From NCBI GenBank assembly GCA_041738875.1, contig JBGSOW010000081.1:1-15318 (forward strand): a stretch of DNA of 15,318 nt, given 5' to 3'. The stretch's first letter is position 1, and every line of letters starts with the position of its first letter. Positions 1-5,721 of the stretch are shown piece after piece. Both the position numbers and the translations under genes were made by a program. Under the pieces are notes generated by a model. That model was not told where the DNA came from. It saw only the letters and a program-made list of their open reading frames with translations, and did not search any database. The stretch is from JBGSOW01 sp041738875. GTDB lineage: Bacteria; Patescibacteriota; Dojkabacteria; CALFHW01.

Positions 1-639
1 CATACCAATCGTGCTAGCAATATATTCAGCTGCATGTTGGAATTCAGATATATACCCACTAATCCCAGTATCTTGCATCAATGTGGCTAGTCCTTCTTCT
101 GTAGGCAAGTAGTTTTGAGACTTCTTAATCTTGTTATATCTCCCGTTTTCGTAACGAATAATATGAACTAATTCATGTCTTACCTCACCTTCAACACTAA
201 AGTATTGAAAGTTCGCGTGCTTGGACATATAAATTATTTTTTCACTGACCACCGGTCTGAAATTAAAACCTTCGCTGTCAAAAACTTTTACATTGTAACC
301 ATCTAGATCGAAATATTCGAACGCGCTTTGAAATGCTTTTACGAAATCCATAACACTTTCTAAAGTTAACTTTTCTGGTTTCTTATTTATAATTTTTTTG
401 GCTGTCTCCAATTCGACCCAATCGTCTATATCGAATAGTAATTTTGCATATTTAATAATTGCCTGCGTATTTTGTTTTAGAATTCCGTCGATTAGTTTGG
501 ATTTATGATCTAAGCCTTCGACAGTATGCTTATTCAATTGCCAAACATAGCTAAATACAGGGTGATATGTGTTGTTACGGAAGAATTTTTCACGTTCTTC
601 GGATAGATTTTCTGGTGTAATTAGTTTGACTAGATTCAT
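1..639 (-). CDS. DUF1704/MATCAP-like zinc metallopeptidase, truncated by window edge
   Basis: The open frame starts at ATG 639 and runs off the left edge, giving 213 N-terminal residues with no stop. Residues 155-159 read HELVH, a zinc-binding HExxH, followed after about 20 residues by TEEGLA (180-185). That combination of a His/Glu helix, an N-G turn (YENG) and T-E-E-G-L-A is the signature I associate with the DUF1704 family, whose eukaryotic members are tubulin tyrosine carboxypeptidases. The family motif is usually HExxxH, so the conventional HExxH spacing here is unusual. The glutamate of TEEGLA would be the third metal ligand. The bacterial substrate is unknown. The gene lies 44 nt downstream of the transporter on the same strand, with no obvious Shine-Dalgarno sequence, and is probably cotranscribed with it. 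I am sure of a zincin and moderately sure of the family. Confidence 0.7.
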   Translation of the reverse strand, partial: MNLVKLITPENLSEEREKFFRNNTYHPVFSYVWQLNKHTVEGLDHKSKLIDGILKQNTQAIIKYAKLLFDIDDWVELETAKKIINKKPEKLTLESVMDFVKAFQSAFEYFDLDGYNVKVFDSEGFNFRPVVSEKIIYMSKHANFQYFSVEGEVRHELVHIIRYENGRYNKIKKSQNYLPTEEGLATLMQDTGISGYISEFQHAAEYIASTIGM

Positions 640-683
640 ACTATTAAGCAAATATCTGTGATGATAATTAGTAAATCCAATTT

Positions 684-1604
684 TCACATCGAACCACTGA
701 TGCTAGTTTTGCCTTTCCTCCTATCACTATACAAACTATATAAATACGGGAAGGCGGCGGCGAACAAGATTATAATCACGCCTAGCAATGTTAAAGTTGA
801 AATGCTTTCGCTAAAGAGAATAATGCCGAATAAAACGCCGAATACGATTTCTAGTAGTCCGATTATTCCTGCCAAGCCAGCTTCTATGAATTTAAGTCCA
901 CTCATCAAAGTCCAAGATGCCAAAACTGAGGCGATCGCAAAAACTAATAAGTATATCCATTCGACATGCAAGCCCAGTAAAGGTAGAGGTTCGTTCAGAA
1001 TAAAAATCATGGGCAGATTTGCAACGACTGATGTAGCCCACAGAACGCAAGTAGCCTGGATTGCGTTATAGGGCAGTTGTTTGGCAATAACTATATTTGC
1101 AGCTATTGCTAGTCCACTGACTAGAGCAGCAACTAAAGGAAGTATTGCTATATTTCCTATTGAAGTTTGTATAAAGATTAAGAACAAACCAAACATACCA
1201 ATACCCAAGGAAATCTTTTTCTTGTTTGTAATCTTTTCACCAGCGAGTAACCAACCGAAGAATACCATACCAATAACTATTGCTGCGTAATTAATTGTAG
1301 AACTTACCCCGACGCCAGCGTTAAGAACTGAATAATACAACAACCCCCAGATTAGACTGGATACAAATACCATAGCAACTATTGTTTTCCAGTTTTTACG
1401 TAGTTCCAACGGTTCTAATTTATGCTGAAAAAGCGCAATAGGCAGCAAAATGACTAGAACTAAAATACTGCGTAGAGCTGAAGCGGTGTATCCACCGAAG
1501 AAATTACCCATTAACGTCGTCCAAATACCGTAACTCGCATAAAATAGGGATGAAAGAATTATCAGTCCAGTCCCAAAGGCATTCGTAGATTTTAGAATAT
1601 TCAT
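684..1604 (-). CDS. EamA/DMT-superfamily transporter
   Basis: This is a hydrophobic protein of 306 residues (317 if the upstream in-frame ATG at 1637 is used) with about ten predicted membrane helices arranged as two similar five-helix halves. That is the architecture of EamA (DUF6) drug/metabolite transporters. Family members export or import amino acids, nucleotides or other small metabolites; the substrate cannot be read from sequence. The first half begins near LIILSSLFYASYGIWTTLMG and the second near LPLVAALVSGLAIAANIVIA. I prefer the start at 1604 (MNILKS) because an extended -10 element, TGTTAAAAT (1620-1612), ends exactly 7 nt before it, which fits a leaderless mRNA; there is no Shine-Dalgarno sequence for either start. 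The extra 11 residues of the longer form are not typical of a transporter N-terminus. The stop is TGA. The gene diverges from cfa. Confidence 0.85.
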   Translation of the reverse strand: MNILKSTNAFGTGLIILSSLFYASYGIWTTLMGNFFGGYTASALRSILVLVILLPIALFQHKLEPLELRKNWKTIVAMVFVSSLIWGLLYYSVLNAGVGVSSTINYAAIVIGMVFFGWLLAGEKITNKKKISLGIGMFGLFLIFIQTSIGNIAILPLVAALVSGLAIAANIVIAKQLPYNAIQATCVLWATSVVANLPMIFILNEPLPLLGLHVEWIYLLVFAIASVLASWTLMSGLKFIEAGLAGIIGLLEIVFGVLFGIILFSESISTLTLLGVIIILFAAAFPYLYSLYSDRRKGKTSISGSM

Positions 1605-1611
1605 ATGGGGT

Positions 1612-1620
1612 ATTTTAACA
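1612..1620 (-). promoter_or_regulatory. Extended -10 promoter element for EamA transporter
   Basis: Read on the minus strand this is TGTTAAAAT, an extended -10 (TGn plus TAAAAT). Its last base is 7 nt before ATG 1604, so transcription would begin at or next to the start codon. No convincing -35 is visible. The same nonamer occurs just upstream of the ImmA-like gene (7543-7535). Confidence 0.45.
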
Positions 1621-1673
1621 GAACAATGCCATGCCAACCATCAAATTTTCATATTAACTACTTACGGAAATAT

Positions 1674-1709
1674 TGCTATATTGTTGTGTAATTTAATTAT
1701 TAATTAAAT
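1674..1709 (+). promoter_or_regulatory. Candidate cfa promoter with AT-rich palindrome
   Basis: Two overlapping promoter readings are possible. TTGTTG (1681-1686), a 17 nt spacer and TTAAAT (1704-1709) would place the transcript start at the cfa ATG (leaderless). Alternatively TGCTATATT (1674-1682) is an extended -10 giving a leader of about 28 nt without a Shine-Dalgarno sequence. A 9+1+9 perfect palindrome (ATTTAATTA/T/TAATTAAAT, 1691-1709) overlaps the first -10 and could be an operator, though such palindromes are common in AT-rich spacers. Confidence 0.4.
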
Positions 1710-1716
1710 ATAAAGA

Positions 1717-2856
1717 ATGCAATCATCAGCTAAATTCATACAAGATATCCTGTCTGACGCTAACTTAGACATAGAGATTAATGGGAAAAACCCTTGGGAT
1801 CCACAAATAATTAACGAACTTGCTTATAGCCGGATCGCTAGCTACGGAACTCTTGGGTTAGGTGAAACTTATATGGAAGGCATGTGGACTTGCGATGATT
1901 TGGCTTTATTTTTGCGAAAATGTTTGGAAGCTGAGTTGGATAAAATTAATTTTATTAAATTATTACCCCAATATCTTAAACTAAGGTTTGTAAATACTCA
2001 AAGTCCAAAGAAATCTCTAGATGTGGCTGCACACTACGGCGTGGGTAACGACTTTTATGAGAGGATGCTGGGTGAAAACATGCAATACACTTGTTGTTGG
2101 TGGGGAGATGGAGCTAAAACACTCGAACAGGCAGAAATAGATAAACTCGAACTAGTCAGTCGGAAGTTAGATTTAAAACCAGGTATGAAACTGCTTGAAT
2201 TAGGCTCAGGATTTGGCACAACCGCAAAATACATCGCAGAGAAATATAAATGTGAGGTATATACCTTCAATATCACGACAGAACAGGTCGAATGGACTAA
2301 AAAAGTTAATAAAGGTCTACCAGTTAAAGTATTTAAAGATGACTATAGAAATGCAGGTAAACTAGGTATGAAGTTTGATAGAGTATTTTCTGTAGGTATG
2401 ATGGAACATGTAGGGGCTAAAAACTACAAGAAATACTTCAAGCTTGTAAATGATTTATTGAAAGATGATGGCCTTGCATTTGTACACACAATAATAAGCG
2501 CAAAAACTTACCATAAAACTGAACCTTGGTTTAATAAGTATATCTTCCCTGGTGGTTACATTCCTTCTGTAGAACAGATGGCTATAGGCGCAAATGGCCC
2601 TTTTGTTCTTTTAGACTGGCATGTTTTTAATGATGATTACGCCCGCACTTTGACAGAATGGCACAAAAATATGCAGAAAAACAAAAAATGGGTTTTAGAT
2701 AATTATGGTGAAGTGTTTTATAGAATGTTTGAATTCTATTTATTAACTTCAAAAGCCATGTTTTTGGCTGGTGGGTTGCAATTACACCAGATGGTCTTCA
2801 AAAAAGTAGGCAAGAAGAATGACTATCACTATAAATCAATCAGAAGCGTGAAGTAA
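1717..2856 (+). CDS. cfa: Cyclopropane-fatty-acyl-phospholipid synthase
   Basis: The 379 residue protein has the length of E. coli Cfa (about 382) and is collinear with it. The enzyme transfers a methylene group from S-adenosylmethionine to cis double bonds of membrane phospholipid acyl chains, acting at the inner face of the membrane. The N-terminal domain contains YGTLGLGETYMEGMW (43-57). The SAM-binding motif is LLELGSGFG (159-167). All active-site residues that I know from Cfa are present: Cys126 in QYTCCWW, Glu230 in GMMEHVG, His257 in FVHTI and Tyr308 in DDYARTL, which form the bicarbonate/catalytic site. It should therefore be active. It stands alone on the plus strand, divergent from the transporter. 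No Shine-Dalgarno sequence precedes the ATG. The gene ends with TAA and no clear terminator follows. Confidence 0.95.
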   Translation: MQSSAKFIQDILSDANLDIEINGKNPWDPQIINELAYSRIASYGTLGLGETYMEGMWTCDDLALFLRKCLEAELDKINFIKLLPQYLKLRFVNTQSPKKSLDVAAHYGVGNDFYERMLGENMQYTCCWWGDGAKTLEQAEIDKLELVSRKLDLKPGMKLLELGSGFGTTAKYIAEKYKCEVYTFNITTEQVEWTKKVNKGLPVKVFKDDYRNAGKLGMKFDRVFSVGMMEHVGAKNYKKYFKLVNDLLKDDGLAFVHTIISAKTYHKTEPWFNKYIFPGGYIPSVEQMAIGANGPFVLLDWHVFNDDYARTLTEWHKNMQKNKKWVLDNYGEVFYRMFEFYLLTSKAMFLAGGLQLHQMVFKKVGKKNDYHYKSIRSVK

Positions 2857-3151
2857 CGATACGGGATTCAGATAACGCCAAAAATACAATCCAAGTATTG
2901 CTGTTTTCGATTTGAACTCCCCAAATCTCGTCAGGTGCTATGCACGAACAGAACAAGGTGAAGTAATAAGGAAGTCGGAAGAAAAAAGTGTAGAGTCGCA
3001 AGCGGCTCAATGAATCAAAATACGATTCCACTTTACTCAGACCTCGCACTAGGTTGCAGTTTGCCCACCGGACAGGTTCGATAAGATCGAAGCTAATACC
3101 CAAAACGCGGTATCAAGCGTGATCAGACCAATCCGTCCGGTGGGTAAAACA
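2857..3151. other. Gene-free spacer rich in short hairpins
   Basis: I find no convincing gene in this 295 nt stretch. It holds a series of small inverted repeats: GATTTG/CAAATC with a 7 nt loop (2909-2927), GAGTCG/CGGCTC with a CAAG tetraloop (2993-3008), GAATC/GATTC with a 7 nt loop (3012-3028), then the large hairpin at 3060-3148. This density suggests a structured RNA or a decayed mobile element. I could not match it to tmRNA, RNase P RNA, 6S RNA, SRP RNA or tRNA. Confidence 0.4.
3060..3148. repeat. Large branched hairpin with 14-bp stem
   Basis: The arms TTTGCCCACCGGAC (3060-3073) and GTCCGGTGGGTAAA (3135-3148) pair over 14 positions with one G-U; the central ten (3064-3073 with 3135-3144) are perfect. 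The 61 nt between them folds again: TTCGAT/ATCGAA with a 3 nt loop (3078-3092), then ATACC/GGTAT closed by GCT/AGC, and GGT (3075-3077) can pair with ACC (3127-3129). The result is a branched, cloverleaf-like fold. It begins 4 nt beyond the stop of the small membrane protein gene. It lacks a U-run, so it is not a standard intrinsic terminator. Its identity is unknown. Confidence 0.6.
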
Positions 3152-3334
3152 TTAGCCTTTAAATTTCCCGAATATGACTCCGAATCCTATCACGACGAAC
3201 ATGATGGCCGCAATCGCTAACCCGGCCAAAATGGCCTGACTACCATTGTAGCCTTCGTTTGCTGATAATACAATACCTACTATTGCTACGACAAGTGAAA
3301 TGAACAATGTGAAAGCGAAAATCTTAGCGTACAT
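3152..3334 (-). CDS. Small two-helix membrane protein, function unknown
   Basis: A 60 residue protein made almost entirely of two hydrophobic helices (about residues 4-23 and 32-55) joined by a short polar loop, SANEGYNGSQ, with a basic C-terminus, GKFKG. The start at 3334 is supported by the strongest Shine-Dalgarno sequence in the window, AAAGGTGG, ending 4 nt before the ATG. The hairpin-like topology with many glycines suggests an inner-membrane subunit or a holin-like peptide, but I recognise no family. Its upstream region contains the 112-bp imperfect hairpin (3358-3469), and its stop codon abuts a second large hairpin (3060-3148), so it is framed by structured DNA or RNA on both sides. 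That the gene is real is well supported; its function is not. Confidence 0.7.
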   Translation of the reverse strand: MYAKIFAFTLFISLVVAIVGIVLSANEGYNGSQAILAGLAIAAIMFVVIGFGVIFGKFKG

Positions 3335-3357
3335 CTTACCACCTTTCCAAAATCAAA

Positions 3358-3469
3358 ATACGGTACCCAAAATGGCCCGCGTAGAGCACCATTCCTCTAA
3401 TTACTACACATGGGTAATAAGCAAAGAAATGGTATCCTACCGGGCTTGGAATGCACTTGGGTACCGTAT
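3358..3469. repeat. 112-bp rod-like imperfect inverted repeat (ncRNA, leader or MITE-like)
   Basis: The terminal arms ATACGGTACCCAA (3358-3370) and TTGGGTACCGTAT (3457-3469) are perfect 13-bp inverted repeats. Pairing continues inward: GCCCG-C-GTAG (3375-3384) with CTACCGGGC (3437-3445), leaving one bulged C; ACCATT (3388-3393) with AATGGT (3428-3433); and ATTAC (3400-3404) with GTAAT (3414-3418), closed by a small apical loop. About 33 base pairs form a continuous rod with an asymmetric internal loop (4 against 11 nt) near the base. On the minus strand it would lie in the leader of the small membrane gene, ending about 24 nt before its ATG. The terminal arms also begin and end with TA, as a Tc1/IS630-type MITE would. 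I cannot choose between an RNA and a mobile-element origin. Confidence 0.65.
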
Positions 3470-3664
3470 CGATTTTGTAAGTTATCTATGCAAAAGCAAT
3501 AGACACTTACTGTTACTTCACCTTGTTTTCAAAGAACTCGGATTGCGAAGTAGATACATTCCCAATCTATATGCATTATATACGAATTTTTAACGGTATT
3601 CAATACACTGGCATATAGAGCATAAAATTCGCGATTATCAGTTTTAAGGAAGCTTGATGTAATA

Positions 3665-3670
3665 TATAAT
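3665..3670 (+). promoter_or_regulatory. Candidate -10 box for thyA-like gene
   Basis: A perfect TATAAT lies 49 nt before the preferred ATG at 3720. The -35 region is poor (TTTTAA at the 17 nt position). The leader would be about 43 nt and carry the AGGTG Shine-Dalgarno sequence. Confidence 0.4.
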
Positions 3671-3719
3671 TTCGTAGATAAAGTGTAAATTAATCTGTTA
3701 AGTGAACTTTGTAGGTGTC

Positions 3720-4352
3720 ATGATAGTAATCAAAGCTAAAAATTCAAACGAAGCTTGGAGAAATACTTTTAGGGCTCTTATGGACTCTGGGGAAGATACT
3801 GGGAATGATAAATATTACAGGGATGAGCCGGTTATTATAGAGATTACTGATCCTGCTCCGGAAAAATCAGATCCCCTCTTTCCGATGTCGCAAGAAGATT
3901 TAGATGTGATTAATCACTTCATCACTACTGGTGAAAATGAGGAACAGGTGGTACATGAATGGACGAAAATATATTACCACCGTGCATTTGACGAGCCGAA
4001 TAGGCAAATTGAATTCATGATAAATAAACTTAGAGAAGCTAGTCCTGCGGGTGAAGCTCAAGTGTCGATGTGGGATAAAAATATCGATCAAAATGCTGAA
4101 ATATCGCCGTGCACACAAATATTATGGGCTAGGGTGAAGCACGGCAAATTAGAATGGCATACACATGCGCATTCCTGCGATGCATACAATAAACTACTGA
4201 TGAATATTCAAGAATTTATTTCACTCCAGTACTATGTCGCAAAAAGATTGGATATTCCTGTGGGAACCTACTATCACTTTATCGATTCTTGTCATATTCG
4301 CGTGAAAAATCTAGCTGAAGTAAAACAATTGCTCAAGTTAATGAGCGCTTAA
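3720..4352 (+). CDS. Divergent thymidylate-synthase-family protein, archaeal-type length
   Basis: The 210 residue protein resembles the short archaeal ThyA type, beginning MIVIKAKNSNEAW. ThyA uses methylenetetrahydrofolate to methylate dUMP. Aligning with E. coli ThyA by eye, the catalytic Cys is kept (Cys131 in SPCTQ, for Cys146), as are Ser152/Asp154 (S167/D169), Asn162 (N177, the uracil-reading Asn) and His192 (H207). However, Arg166 of the RSxD motif is His151 here, Tyr209 is Arg194, and the partner-subunit SRR arginines are replaced by AGEA (110-113). These residues bind the dUMP phosphate or sugar. An HTHAH cluster (147-151) sits at the site. It may therefore use a different, perhaps unphosphorylated, substrate, or be weakly active. 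I prefer ATG 3720, preceded by AGGTG, over GTG 3702. It converges on the GT4 gene with a 13 nt gap. Confidence 0.75.
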   Translation: MIVIKAKNSNEAWRNTFRALMDSGEDTGNDKYYRDEPVIIEITDPAPEKSDPLFPMSQEDLDVINHFITTGENEEQVVHEWTKIYYHRAFDEPNRQIEFMINKLREASPAGEAQVSMWDKNIDQNAEISPCTQILWARVKHGKLEWHTHAHSCDAYNKLLMNIQEFISLQYYVAKRLDIPVGTYYHFIDSCHIRVKNLAEVKQLLKLMSA

Positions 4353-4365
4353 CGACGGAGGTGAA

Positions 4366-5508
4366 TTACGTCCTATTCTGCTTTGCGCGTCGTTCGTTCT
4401 CCCAAGCTGTGCGCAGGACTAATCTGGTCTCTTCGACTTGTCTTAGAGTGATTTCTTTTAAGCGTTTTCTTTCTTTGTAGATATTTAGTACTTTTTCATA
4501 CGCTAATGTATATTGTTTTGACATAGTCGAGTAATTAAAAAGACTTTTTGCACGCTCAGAAATGTAGTGCCGATCCATATTAAAAAGTTCGTCCATATGG
4601 TGGTATCCTTCCACGAAATCCTCAACTAAAAGGCCAGTTCTACCATCTTCGATTAATTCAGGCATTGACCCTTTGGAAATTGCGAGAGTCGGTGTACCGC
4701 AGTAAGCAGCTTCCAATACACTTAAACCAAAAGGTTCTCTAAAACCAGTTGGGTGGAGGTTAGCTTTTGCATTGCTAATAATTTTCACCTTTTCTTCCAT
4801 ACCAACCTCACCCAGATATTCAACCAAAGGATGCTCAAGTAGCTCGTTTAATTCCTCTTCCATATAACCATCGCCTAACCAGTCCAATTTAGCAGCAATT
4901 TTAATCTTCATACCCAAACGTATAGCAAGCTGAATCGCAAGATGTGGATTTTTCTCACGGTCTAATCTCCCAAGGAAACAAAGATAATCTTCTGGTTCCT
5001 CCACAAATGGAAACTCATCAGGATCAAGCCCGTTATAACAAACACCAATATACTGCAAATCAGGAAATCCAAATTGTTGATTATTGGAGATTGATGCGTA
5101 AAACAGTTCTTTATGTCTTTCAAAATATTTTATTTGTGATAAAAGAAATGGCCCGTGAAGAGTAGTTAGGTTTGGGAATGCCTCGAAATTTTTCAAATCA
5201 AAACCATGAGAATGAATAATATCCACATTAGGTAGTTGGGACTGAATTATTTTTCTCATCTTGCGATGAATTCGGTCTACTTGCAGTTTAACTTTTTTTT
5301 GCTCATCGCGGTTCTGACCGAAAAGTAAGTGCGTATCGGTAATTGGGATTATTTTACAATCAATCTTGGAGTCACCTGAGGCTAGGAGAGTTACTTCATG
5401 TCCTTGCTCTTGGAGGCCTTTAATCAGGTGGAATATAACTCTTTCCGTGCCTCCGTATTTTACCGGAGGTACAGGCACGTATGGTTCAGCGATCATTAGG
5501 ATTTTCAT
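4366..5508 (-). CDS. Family 4 glycosyltransferase (GT-B fold)
   Basis: The 380 residue protein is a retaining GT4 enzyme. Visible marks are the N-terminal donor-site loop GGTERV (19-24), the hinge region CYNGLDPDEFPF (157-168), the diphosphate-contacting FLGRLDREKNP (178-188) and the E-x7-E motif EPFGLSVLE (258-266), followed by GTPTLAISKGSMPE. Such enzymes move a sugar from a nucleotide diphosphate donor to a glycan, lipid or small acceptor at the cytoplasmic membrane face; the acceptor cannot be told. The C-terminus carries a charged helical extension of about 36 residues rich in Arg, Lys and Glu, which may be a membrane or partner contact. A strong extended -10 precedes it and it appears monocistronic. 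It sits tail to tail with the thyA-like gene. It is not a recognisable glycogen synthase (GT5) and need not belong to the glucan operon. Confidence 0.88.
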   Translation of the reverse strand: MKILMIAEPYVPVPPVKYGGTERVIFHLIKGLQEQGHEVTLLASGDSKIDCKIIPITDTHLLFGQNRDEQKKVKLQVDRIHRKMRKIIQSQLPNVDIIHSHGFDLKNFEAFPNLTTLHGPFLLSQIKYFERHKELFYASISNNQQFGFPDLQYIGVCYNGLDPDEFPFVEEPEDYLCFLGRLDREKNPHLAIQLAIRLGMKIKIAAKLDWLGDGYMEEELNELLEHPLVEYLGEVGMEEKVKIISNAKANLHPTGFREPFGLSVLEAAYCGTPTLAISKGSMPELIEDGRTGLLVEDFVEGYHHMDELFNMDRHYISERAKSLFNYSTMSKQYTLAYEKVLNIYKERKRLKEITLRQVEETRLVLRTAWENERRAKQNRT

Positions 5509-5533
5509 ACTTTTTTTTCGCTAGTTATACCTA

Positions 5534-5542
5534 ATTATAGCA
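5534..5542 (-). promoter_or_regulatory. Extended -10 promoter of the GT4 gene
   Basis: On the minus strand this reads TGCTATAAT, a consensus extended -10, ending 25 nt before ATG 5508. The predicted transcript begins near 5527, giving a leader of about 19 nt with an A-run and no Shine-Dalgarno sequence. No good -35 is seen, which extended -10 promoters do not need. Confidence 0.6.
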
Positions 5543-5577
5543 CGGGAACGCAACTACCTCTTGCACATAACCTCAAG

Positions 5578-5721
5578 TTACAATGTGAATTTGGTATATC
5601 TACATTCATCTAGACTAAGGATTGGCATGTTTGGATCAGCGTCATGTAAAAGTTGCAATTTTTTCTGCTTTTCCGCATCAATATCCCAGTGACACAGGGC
5701 AAAACTACTATAAACTTTGTA
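5578..5721 (-). pseudogene. Frameshifted C-terminal remnant of the 254 aa gene
   Basis: Directly after the stop of the 254 aa gene, the +1 frame stays open from about 5721 to a TAA at 5578-5580 and reads like protein, for example FALCHWDIDAEKQKKLQLLH and later NMPILSLDECRYTKF. There is no start codon near its beginning and no ribosome binding site, so it is not a free-standing gene. The frames overlap only between 5721 and 5708, which is where an indel or a +1 shift would have to lie. The simplest reading is that the ancestral protein was about 300 residues and has lost its C-terminus, or that the assembly has a one-base error. Programmed +1 frameshifting is possible but no known slippery signal is visible. 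Confidence 0.45.

Larger units (their letters stand above)
3335..3701. other. Intergenic region between small membrane gene and thyA-like gene
   Basis: This stretch of about 370 nt contains the large rod-like hairpin at 3358-3469, a copy of TTACTTCACCTTGTT at 3513-3527 (inverted copy at 2952-2966) and the presumed promoter of the thyA-like gene near 3665. One plus-strand frame is open (3300-3593), but it lies partly antisense to the small membrane gene, spans the hairpin, has no ribosome binding site and does not look like protein. I see no other gene. Confidence 0.5.

Noticed and set aside
658..1290. Plus-strand frames opposite the EamA transporter
   Set aside because: They are antisense shadows of a strongly supported membrane protein frame.
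2905..2930. Minus-strand GGAGTTCAAATCG resembling a tRNA T-loop
   Set aside because: The flanking bases do not form a five-pair T stem, and no anticodon arm or acceptor stem can be found at the right distances.
2945..2985. ACAGAACAAGGTGAAG and nearby GGAAGTCGG, vaguely like RNase P RNA conserved segments
   Set aside because: Order and spacing do not allow the P4 helix, and the diagnostic GAGGAAAGTCC segment is absent on both strands.
2840..3103. 87 codon open frame on the minus strand after cfa
   Set aside because: It runs through several hairpins and overlaps the end of cfa antisense. It has no ribosome binding site and its composition (many Arg, Phe, Ser, Cys) looks like translated non-coding DNA.
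3300..3593. 97 codon plus-strand frame across the rod-like hairpin
   Set aside because: It starts inside the antisense of the 60 aa gene, spans the structured inverted repeat and lacks a Shine-Dalgarno sequence. The opposite-strand 60 aa gene is far better supported.
4357..4364. Perfect Shine-Dalgarno-like GGAGGTGA after the thyA-like gene
   Set aside because: No ATG follows at the right distance; the only near frame is antisense to the end of the GT4 gene. It is likely chance.
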